The translations under genes and the position numbers were made by a program. From positions 1 through 8,012 of the forward strand of contig JBQCDV010000140.1 in assembly GCA_051960855.1 (NCBI GenBank): a stretch of 8,012 nt of DNA, written 5' to 3'. Below are positions 1-5,799 of this stretch, piece after piece; within the stretch, counting starts at the first letter, position 1; each line of letters opens with the position of its first letter. Below the pieces are notes generated by a model, which had not been told where the DNA came from, did not search any database, and worked only from the letters and a program-made list of their open reading frames with translations. The stretch comes from JBQCDV01 sp051960855. GTDB lineage: Bacteria; Actinomycetota; Actinomycetes; JAJZTN01.

Positions 1-1772
1 GGCACAATCGCTCCCGCCCGAGCGAGCACCGGCAGCGTGTCGAGCGGCCGGTGCATCACCATTTCCCGGCCGCCGTCGTAAACACGGTCGGACAGCACGT
101 CGACCCACTCCCCCTCCGGCAGCCACACCGGCACGCGTCCGGTCAACGTTCCGCGGTCGCGAGGCGCGGTGACGGGTGCGACGAGCAGGTCGCCGAAGAG
201 GTATTCGTTGCCGTGACGATAAGCCTCGGGAGCATTGGGCCATTGGTGATACAGCGGCCGGATCAGCGGGACGCCGGACGCGGCGCGGTAGTTCATGGTG
301 TGCAGGTACGGCACGAGCCGATGCCGCAGCCGCAGGTACCGCGTCTGGATCCCCTGCGCCTCGATCCCGAAGGACCAGGGCTCCTTGGTGGTGAAGGGGT
401 CGTTCGTCGAGTGCAGCCGCAGGATCGGTGAGAACACGCCGAGCTGGACCCACCGGGTCGCAAGCTCGTCATCCTTGGCGCCGAAGAGGTGACCGCCGAT
501 GTCATGACTCCACCAGCCGTAGCCGATATTGGCGGCGGTGGCCGTGAAGTACGGCTGGAAGTCCAGCGACGCCCAGGAGATGACGGTGTCGCCAGAGAAG
601 CCGATCGGGTAACGGTGGCTGCCGGGGCCCGCGTAGCGGGAGAAGGTCAGGCCACGTCGGCCGCCGCGGGCGTTGTCGAGGTAGTGGAAGTGGTTGAGCA
701 TCCACAGCGGGTCGATCCCCGCGACGCGCGAGTACGGCCCGGATTGCCAGTCCACCCACCAGAAGTCGACGCCGTCCTGCTCCAGACGCCGGTGCAGCAC
801 CTCGAAGTAGGCCTCCATGAACGCCCGGTCGGTGACATCGAAGGCGATGGCCTCCTCGGCGTCCGGGTCGTGGCCGAGCGCGGCGGCCATGTCCGGATGC
901 GCCTCCTCGAACGGGCGCACCCCGTCAGCGGGATGGACGTTGAGGGTCACATGCAGGCCGCGCTCGTGCAGCCGCAGAAGGAACGCCGGCGGGTCAGGGA
1001 ACAGCTCACGGTTCCACGTGTAGCCCGTCCAGCCGCTCCCGTAGCGGGGGTCGACGTCGAGCAGGTGCCAGTCCATGTCCAGCACCGCCACCGAGAACGG
1101 CAGCCCCTCGGCGTCGAACCGGTCGAGCAGCCGCTCGTAGCTCTCTGCAGAGTAGGGGTGGTAGCGGCTCCACCAGTTGCCCAGCGCCCACCGCGGCAGC
1201 AACGGCGTCTGGCCAGACACCTCATAGAGCGCCCGAACGGCGTCCGCATGTCCCCGTCCGTAGGCGAAGACGTACAGGTCCTGCCGGGACCCGTCGCGGG
1301 GCGCCACCCACCCGTCGTCATCGAAGACGAACGACCGGCTGTCGTCGATGACCGAGAAGCCCTCCTCCGCGGTGACACCCGGCTCGAGCGGGATCGCCCC
1401 GTCGGCCATGTCCAGGGTGCGCGCCGTGCCCCCGAGGTTCGGCGCGGGTTGCCCGTAGCGCCAGACAGAGTGGTAGTTGGTGACGCCCCCGAGGACCTCG
1501 ACGGCGAGGCCGGCCGCCGAGAACGGTCCCTTGTCATAGGTCAGGCGCAGTCGGCTGGTGGTCAGGACCAGGTGGCTGCCGGTGTCGCGGACGGAGTACT
1601 CCGGCACCGGGAGACGGCGCCGGATGGCGAAGGTCGACGCCCGGTCTTCGAAGACACCGTCCGCGGCGTACTCCAGGCGAAGCAGTGCATCGGTGAGCAC
1701 GGTGATGCGGTAGCGGTCACCTTGGACGACTGCGGCGGGGTCGGCGACAGGAGCGGTCAGCAGCTTCTCCAC
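1..1772 (-). CDS. Glycoside hydrolase family 31 alpha-glycosidase, 3' end cut by window edge
   Basis: 590 codons are visible and the frame runs off the left edge, so the C-terminal part is missing. The translation has the GH31 plan: an N-terminal beta-sandwich of about 180 residues, then a TIM barrel starting near LLPRWALGNWWSRY (191-204). The nucleophile motif is FWWVDWQSG with Asp341. The acid/base region is FSGDTVISW with Asp395. WWSHDIGG (420-427) and LRLHS (451-455) are further family signatures. Family members hydrolyse alpha-glucosides, alpha-xylosides or related linkages by a retaining mechanism; the substrate cannot be read from sequence. The DWQ form of the nucleophile motif differs from the DMNE type of classical alpha-glucosidases. 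No signal peptide is seen, so it is probably cytoplasmic. The GTG start is the only good one: an in-frame TAG lies three codons upstream. AGGG seven bases before the start is a weak ribosome site. It begins 9 bp after abiEii stops. Confidence 0.93.
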   Translation of the reverse strand, partial: MEKLLTAPVADPAAVVQGDRYRITVLTDALLRLEYAADGVFEDRASTFAIRRRLPVPEYSVRDTGSHLVLTTSRLRLTYDKGPFSAAGLAVEVLGGVTNYHSVWRYGQPAPNLGGTARTLDMADGAIPLEPGVTAEEGFSVIDDSRSFVFDDDGWVAPRDGSRQDLYVFAYGRGHADAVRALYEVSGQTPLLPRWALGNWWSRYHPYSAESYERLLDRFDAEGLPFSVAVLDMDWHLLDVDPRYGSGWTGYTWNRELFPDPPAFLLRLHERGLHVTLNVHPADGVRPFEEAHPDMAAALGHDPDAEEAIAFDVTDRAFMEAYFEVLHRRLEQDGVDFWWVDWQSGPYSRVAGIDPLWMLNHFHYLDNARGGRRGLTFSRYAGPGSHRYPIGFSGDTVISWASLDFQPYFTATAANIGYGWWSHDIGGHLFGAKDDELATRWVQLGVFSPILRLHSTNDPFTTKEPWSFGIEAQGIQTRYLRLRHRLVPYLHTMNYRAASGVPLIRPLYHQWPNAPEAYRHGNEYLFGDLLVAPVTAPRDRGTLTGRVPVWLPEGEWVDVLSDRVYDGGREMVMHRPLDTLPVLARAGAIV

Positions 1773-1781
1773 ACGTCGACC

Positions 1782-2699
1782 CTATGACTGCAACGTCGGC
1801 ACCCAGCGCAGTTGCTCCGGCCGCCACTTGCTCTCGCCTACCTGCCCGGCGAAGACGGGATCCCCCAAGGAGATGACGACCGCGAGCACCTCGCCAAACT
1901 GCAGGGGCAGCCGCGGCGCGAGCTCCAGCCGCGCCCTCCACGTCGCCCACTTGTCCTGGACTTCGCGCGCAGCGGCGAAGCCGTCGAGTATCTCAGCGAG
2001 GGAGCCGGGTTTGACGCCACGATGGCCCGCGACAGAGGCAACGGACTCAGCCAACTGGGCACCCTCCAGGACATGGCGGTGCGCGAGTAGATAGATGTCC
2101 GCGAAGTCGCGCCATCTGGTGTTGACCACGCCCCTGTCGAGGGCGGTCACGAGCTTCTCGGCCAGCACCATCGACAGGGGGTAGCCGAGCACCGTGATCG
2201 GCTCAGGCCGATCGAGCAGCACGGGGAAGGAGGCGCCGACGGGCCCCGGCGCGATGGGGTCGCCAAGATTGACGTCGGCCTTGAGAAACGTCCGAGTCTT
2301 GCCGAGGCTGCAGGTCATGCGGACACGGATCCCCGAGGCGGCCTCCTCCTCGCGAATGGTCTCCCAGCGGGCACCGGAGGTGTCGAAATGCAGGCCGTCG
2401 TCGAGCCGGACTTCGCAGATCTCCCGCACCAGCTGGCACACCGCCTCGCCATCTGCGGGCACGCCACGGCTCGCGAGGTCAGCATCCTGAGTGGGCCGTC
2501 GAAGGTCGTAGGCGGCAAGCAGCAGACCGCCCTTGACGACCAGTTGGTCGACGTACCGAGAGACGGACAGCCGTGCCAGGAAGCCCTCGAGCGTGTAGAG
2601 AGTCAGCAGCTCCTGAAACGGACGGCCTTCGTGCTTGGCCTGCTTGGACAGGTCGAGGTAGACGCGGCCCTCCGTGGTGTCGCGACGGGGCGGTGTCAC
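1782..2699 (-). CDS. abiEii: AbiEii nucleotidyltransferase toxin of an AbiE (type IV) toxin-antitoxin / abortive phage infection system
   Basis: 305 residues, matching the family's usual size of about 300. Nucleotidyltransferase landmarks appear in order: VVKGGLLL (Lys56, Gly57, Gly58), then TQDADL with Asp72 and Asp74 as the probable metal-binding pair, a third acidic residue Asp142 in KADVNLGD, Lys182 in LAEKL, and RWRDFADIYLL (195-205) with Asp198 and Asp201. No key residue appears lost, so the toxin is probably functional. AbiEii proteins are GTP-binding nucleotidyltransferases that stop growth when not counteracted by AbiEi; related enzymes act on tRNA. The frame is open far upstream, but the start is fixed by GTG at 2697-2699, which overlaps the abiEi stop as GTGA and has GGAGG seven bases before it. 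The longer reading would run over most of abiEi in another frame and is rejected. Role in phage defence is inferred from the family. Confidence 0.93.
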   Translation of the reverse strand: MTPPRRDTTEGRVYLDLSKQAKHEGRPFQELLTLYTLEGFLARLSVSRYVDQLVVKGGLLLAAYDLRRPTQDADLASRGVPADGEAVCQLVREICEVRLDDGLHFDTSGARWETIREEEAASGIRVRMTCSLGKTRTFLKADVNLGDPIAPGPVGASFPVLLDRPEPITVLGYPLSMVLAEKLVTALDRGVVNTRWRDFADIYLLAHRHVLEGAQLAESVASVAGHRGVKPGSLAEILDGFAAAREVQDKWATWRARLELAPRLPLQFGEVLAVVISLGDPVFAGQVGESKWRPEQLRWVPTLQS

Positions 2700-3322
2700 A
2701 ACAACACCTCCAGTGCCGAGCGGAGCGCGGGCAGAGCACTCGGGAAGGACGCGGCGACCGTCAACAGCGCGCGGGGCGAAGACGCAGGGAGCCGCGCCCA
2801 CTCGCGGAGGGCCCCATACGCCAGATCGCTTCCCACGCGGTGCCGAAGTCGGAAGACATCGACGAGGGTCCGCTCGGGGCTGAAGATGCCGATCTGCTCC
2901 TCGTCGCCGAGGGTGTGCAGCTCCCGTCCCACCTCGAAGGTCCTCGGGTCGAAGGTGTGCCAGGCGATGGGGGCCGGGATCGACGGCAGCCGCCGTCCCC
3001 GCGGCAGGGCCACCTCGATGCGGGCCGGTATCTCGTCTGTGAGGCCGTGAAACGCCAAGGCCGACAGCAGACACAGGGTGGCCATCGGGGAACGCACGGC
3101 GATCAGCTGTAGGTCGGGGTCGACGAGCGGATCACGAGTGGCCCGACGATAGGTCCCGCGGGTCAGCGGTTCGATGACCCCGCTGTCCCGCAGGTGGTAG
3201 ATGCGGCGCTGCGACAGCCCAGCGCGCCGGGCGTCGGCGTAGGAGAAGATGGCCGGCAGCGCGTCCTCATCAGTGCGGGTCCTCGGCTTCTCCAACCGCG
3301 GCCCGTCCTGCTTCCTGGGCAT
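2696..3322 (-). CDS. abiEi: AbiEi antitoxin and transcriptional autorepressor
   Basis: 208 residues. The N-terminus (about 22-62) is a winged helix-turn-helix typical of AbiEi: IFSYADARRAGLSQRRIYHL followed by a GVIEPLTRGTYRR wing. The rest (about 70-208) is the C-terminal antitoxin domain, with RSPMATLCLLSALAFHGLTD and IGIFSPERTLVDVFRLR as recognisable segments. In studied AbiE systems the C-terminal domain neutralises AbiEii and the N-terminal domain represses the operon through inverted repeats at the promoter. Such a repeat lies directly upstream here. Start choice: ATG at 3322 is preferred over GTG at 3328 because the repeat arm ends at 3323, and a TANNNT -10 sits seven bases before the ATG, as expected for a leaderless transcript. 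No Shine-Dalgarno is visible for either start. It overlaps abiEii by 4 bases. The fold and role are clear; the exact start is less so. Confidence 0.9.
   Translation of the reverse strand: MPRKQDGPRLEKPRTRTDEDALPAIFSYADARRAGLSQRRIYHLRDSGVIEPLTRGTYRRATRDPLVDPDLQLIAVRSPMATLCLLSALAFHGLTDEIPARIEVALPRGRRLPSIPAPIAWHTFDPRTFEVGRELHTLGDEEQIGIFSPERTLVDVFRLRHRVGSDLAYGALREWARLPASSPRALLTVAASFPSALPALRSALEVLL
2707..2711 (-). promoter_or_regulatory. Strong ribosome binding site of abiEii
   Basis: GGAGG lies inside the last codons of abiEi, seven bases before the GTG start of abiEii. It decides the abiEii start. Together with the GTGA overlap it indicates translational coupling of toxin to antitoxin. Confidence 0.85.
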
Positions 3323-3369
3323 GGACACAACCGTACACAGCAGGAGCGGAGCTGTATACGGTTGTGTCC
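3323..3369. repeat. 19-bp inverted repeat with 9-bp spacer, probable AbiEi operator
   Basis: The left arm at 3323-3341 reads GGACACAACCGTACACAGC. The right arm at 3351-3369 is its reverse complement except for one base (18 of 19). The arms are separated by 9 bases and fill most of the 60-bp gap between the M4 peptidase stop and the abiEi start. Studied AbiEi proteins bind inverted repeats of about this size at their own promoter, so an operator is the best reading. In transcripts from the M4 gene the same sequence would form a long hairpin 13 bases after the stop codon, so it might also stop or stabilise that RNA, although no U-tract follows. Confidence 0.85.
3330..3358 (-). promoter_or_regulatory. 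Predicted abiE promoter, possibly leaderless
   Basis: On the minus strand TATACA (3353-3358; 4 of 6 to TTGACA) is separated by 17 bases from TACGGT (3330-3335; fits the actinobacterial TANNNT -10). Seven bases follow before the ATG at 3322, so transcription could begin at the start codon itself. The -35 lies in the distal arm of the inverted repeat and the -10 in the proximal arm, so repressor on both arms would block polymerase. The hexamers are seen in the sequence; promoter function is inference. Confidence 0.5.
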
Positions 3370-3382
3370 GTACGTCTTCACC

Positions 3383-5530
3383 TCAGCTGACGACCGCCGA
3401 CACGTCATCCAGCAGGAAGCTGGTCGCCAGGCTGGAGTCCTCCGTGCCGACGAACTTCAGCGTCACGGTCTTGCCCACCCACGGCGTCAGGTTGAGCGAG
3501 CGCTGCACGTAGCCCGACGACGCGTTGACGTTGGAGTAGGTGGCGAGCGTCGTGGTTGTGGTGCCCGAGACAATCTGGACCCGGAGGCGGTCGTAGGCCG
3601 TCGAGCCGGACTCGTTGGTGGCGACCCGCAGCCAGAAGCCGAGCGTCGCGGAGGCACCGGCCGGCAGGGTCACGGACTGGGACACGGTGTCGGTGTGGGT
3701 GGTGCCGTAGCCGTCGAGCCACGCCTCCCACGAGCCGGAGTGCGACACCGTGGAGTCGTTGTTGATGACGCCCGACGAGGCGGTCCACGACACGGCGCCG
3801 GACTCGAAGCCCGGGTTGCCGACCACATTGGTCCCCGTGCCGCCCGTGCCCCCTCCGGTAGAGCCGGCGCAAGTCGTGCCTGACACCGCGATCGCCGAGA
3901 AGGCCCGCTCCACCGCTGCGCACTGGGCGGAGGCCGCACCGTAGAGGTCCGTGGCCGCCTTGACCGCGGCGGTGCGCGCACCGGCGTAGTCGGTCGAGGA
4001 GGTCATGTAGACCGACAGCGCGCGGTACCAGATCTTGGCTGCGGCATCCCGGCCGACGCCTGCCACCGTGGAGCTGTTGCAGGTTGGGCTGTTGTAGCTG
4101 ACACCGTTGATGGTCTTCGCGCCCGAGCCCTCCGCCAGCAGGTAGAAGGCGTGGTTCGCCGGGCCCGACGAGTAGTGCACGTTCAGCGATCCAAGTGTCG
4201 AGCTCCAGCAGTCCGGGGAGGCGCCGTCCCGGGACGGGCGGTCCATGTAGCGGAAGGGCGTGCCGAGCTTCTCCCCGATCAGGTAGTCGCCCGGGTCGCT
4301 CGGATTGTTCGCGTAGAACTCGACCATCGTCCCGAAGATGTCGCTGGTCGCCTCGTTGAGGCCACCGCTCTCACCGCTGTAGGTCAGGTTCGCGGTGTTC
4401 TCGGTGACGCCGTGGCTCATCTCGTGACCCGCGACGTCGAGGGACACCAACGGGTGGCTGTTGCTGGGGCCGTCGCCGTAGGTCATCTGGGTGCCGTCCC
4501 AGAAGGCGTTGTTGTAGCCCGACCCGTAGTGCACGCGGGAGCGGACCCCGCTGCCGTTGTTGTAGATGCCGTTACGGCCCAAGACATTCTTGTAGTAGTC
4601 GAAGGTCATCTGGGCGCCGTAGCTCGCGTCGACGCCGGCGCTCGCACGGTCAGACAGTGCGCTGTTCCCCCACACGTCGTCGCTGTCGGTGTACTGCGTG
4701 CCGGTGCCGCTGGTCGCGCCCTTGAGGTCGGTCGTGTAGTTGCTGCCGCGCGACGCGTCCTTCATCTCGTACAGCCCCGTCGAGCTGTTGCGCGAGGTCG
4801 AGAAACTGACCTGCCCGTCGTAGAGCGAGTTGCCCGTGCCGGTCTCGATCTCGTCCCATGACTGACGAACGTCGTTGTCGTCGCCCCCGACGAGCACATG
4901 GGTGCGGCTCGGCGTCCCGTCGGCGGCCGTCCCGGACACGAGCACATCCCACACGAGGGCAGCCGGGACAGCGTCGTTCGTCGCGTCGATGGCGAGCGTT
5001 GCGGTGGCACCGTCGATGCCAATGCCCTGCGAGGCCGCGAAACTGCGGGCGGTGGCCACGGCCGCGCTGGAAGCAACGGATGGCGTCGTGTTGACATTAA
5101 GGGCAACCGGCCGGCTACTGGACGAGACGCCGCGTAGCTCACCCCCGTGATCGACGTGCACCACGATGTCCCCGCCGAGCACGAGCAGCCCGCTGTGGCG
5201 GCGGCTGTAGCGGACGTGCCCGGTTCCGTCGCTGTCGACGAGGGCGGGGCCGCCGACGAAGGAGTCGGCGGCACCGGCGCGCAGGGCCGACTTCACCTTC
5301 GCGAGCGCGGCGTCGGCATGCGACCTCGCCGCCCGCATCTCGGCACCGTGGTCCGACCCAGCGGCGCTGCCCGCCTGGACGGCAGCGGTAGGGGACGTGG
5401 CGGCGAGCGAGGCGCTGGCGGGGACGGTCAGGCTGGCGGCCGCAGCGATGGCTGCGAGCGCGACGAGCGGAGAGCGGCGGAGTCGGCGAGAGCGGTCAGC
5501 CCCCGGCTCCCCCGTAATGGAATGACGCAT
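3383..5530 (-). CDS. Secreted thermolysin-like M4 metallopeptidase with propeptide and C-terminal beta-sandwich domain
   Basis: 715 residues. A signal peptide is clear: basic SRRLRRS (14-20), a hydrophobic core to about 36, likely cleavage after ASA (38-40). The propeptide has an FTP-type segment (about 90-137, HVRYSRR then LVLGGDIVVHVD) and a PepSY-like segment (about 150-228). The peptidase domain spans about 232-550: zinc ligands His369 and His373 in HEMSH, catalytic Glu370, third ligand Glu393 in GGLNEATSD, and transition-state His452 in VHYSSG. All catalytic residues are present, so a zinc endopeptidase that self-processes after export is expected. A Gly/Thr linker (559-567) leads to a domain of about 148 residues beginning NVVGNPGFESG, resembling the jelly-roll modules on secreted actinobacterial proteases. 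ATG at 5530 is chosen because GAGGAG lies four bases upstream; an upstream start at 5605 would put 25 residues before the signal peptide. Its own promoter is probably in the divergent gap. Confidence 0.94.
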   Translation of the reverse strand: MRHSITGEPGADRSRRLRRSPLVALAAIAAAASLTVPASASLAATSPTAAVQAGSAAGSDHGAEMRAARSHADAALAKVKSALRAGAADSFVGGPALVDSDGTGHVRYSRRHSGLLVLGGDIVVHVDHGGELRGVSSSSRPVALNVNTTPSVASSAAVATARSFAASQGIGIDGATATLAIDATNDAVPAALVWDVLVSGTAADGTPSRTHVLVGGDDNDVRQSWDEIETGTGNSLYDGQVSFSTSRNSSTGLYEMKDASRGSNYTTDLKGATSGTGTQYTDSDDVWGNSALSDRASAGVDASYGAQMTFDYYKNVLGRNGIYNNGSGVRSRVHYGSGYNNAFWDGTQMTYGDGPSNSHPLVSLDVAGHEMSHGVTENTANLTYSGESGGLNEATSDIFGTMVEFYANNPSDPGDYLIGEKLGTPFRYMDRPSRDGASPDCWSSTLGSLNVHYSSGPANHAFYLLAEGSGAKTINGVSYNSPTCNSSTVAGVGRDAAAKIWYRALSVYMTSSTDYAGARTAAVKAATDLYGAASAQCAAVERAFSAIAVSGTTCAGSTGGGTGGTGTNVVGNPGFESGAVSWTASSGVINNDSTVSHSGSWEAWLDGYGTTHTDTVSQSVTLPAGASATLGFWLRVATNESGSTAYDRLRVQIVSGTTTTTLATYSNVNASSGYVQRSLNLTPWVGKTVTLKFVGTEDSSLATSFLLDDVSAVVS

Positions 5531-5534
5531 GGGG

Positions 5535-5540
5535 CTCCTC
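5535..5540 (-). promoter_or_regulatory. Ribosome binding site of the M4 peptidase
   Basis: GAGGAG four bases before ATG at 5530. It decides against the in-frame start at 5605 and places the signal peptide directly at the N-terminus. Confidence 0.7.
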
Positions 5541-5643
5541 ACCCAGAGCGCCCCCAGCGGGGACGGCGTGCGGCGCAATCTGCCCGAATGATCATGCTTC
5601 GTCAAGCACTTTAGGTAATTGCACCGTTACGTACCGTCAGAGC

Positions 5644-5665
5644 GCCGTTGGTCGATCTCAACGGC
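5644..5665. repeat. Inverted repeat with 7-bp arms in the divergent region
   Basis: GCCGTTG (5644-5650) and CAACGGC (5659-5665) are perfect reverse complements separated by 8 bases. The centre-to-centre distance of about 15 bases suits a dimeric DNA-binding protein, so it could be an operator for one or both divergent genes. Arms this short can occur by chance in G+C-rich DNA. Confidence 0.4.
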
Positions 5666-5789
5666 CGGGTCCTCGTCCCCGTTGCTCGTTTACCGCACGC
5701 TATAGGCGTTGCTCGGTCCTCCGCCGCATCTTGACTCTCAGCTCCACGCACTAACTCGGACTCGTCGACCTGCGGCCGCCACGACCCTC

Positions 5790-5794
5790 GGGAG
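5790..5794 (+). promoter_or_regulatory. Ribosome binding site of the dehydrogenase-like gene
   Basis: GGGAG five bases before the ATG at 5800. It supports this start over the in-frame ATG at 5860, which has no comparable site. Confidence 0.65.
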
Positions 5795-5799
5795 ACAGC

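Larger units (their letters stand above)
5531..5799. promoter_or_regulatory. Divergent control region between the M4 peptidase and the dehydrogenase-like gene
   Basis: No credible gene is seen in these 269 bases. The part from about 5581 to 5635 is visibly richer in A/T than the rest of the window. On the minus strand TTGACG (revcomp at 5598-5603) resembles a -35 for the peptidase, but its -10 (CAGATT, 17 bases later) is poor. On the plus strand TTGACT near 5733 with TAACTC 15 bases on, and TATAGG at 5701-5706, are weak candidates for the rightward gene. The palindrome ATGATCAT (5588-5595) and a small TGCTT/AAGCA stem (5595-5608) also lie here. Promoter positions are guesses; that both genes must be driven from here is a safe inference from their divergent layout. 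Confidence 0.5.

Noticed and set aside
14..20. Twin-arginine (Tat) export motif in the M4 peptidase leader (residue numbers 14-20)
   Set aside because: SRRLRRS has paired arginines but does not fit SRRxFLK, and the hydrophobic core suits ordinary Sec export.
489..1787. Long plus-strand open frame opposite the GH31 gene
   Set aside because: It is antisense to clear GH31 coding sequence. Its translation is rich in Arg, Val, Gly and Pro with no domain, as expected of a shadow frame in G+C-rich DNA.
2700..3074. N-terminal extension of AbiEii to a start at 3074
   Set aside because: It would overlap most of abiEi in another frame. The GTGA junction and GGAGG site place the start at 2699, giving the normal family length.
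1782..3382. AbiE cassette as a delimited mobile element
   Set aside because: No flanking direct repeats, terminal inverted repeats, recombinase or composition break could be seen at either edge; only the gene content hints at transfer.
5531..5605. Upstream start at 5605 for the M4 peptidase
   Set aside because: It would bury the signal peptide behind 25 extra residues and has no better ribosome site than GAGGAG before 5530.
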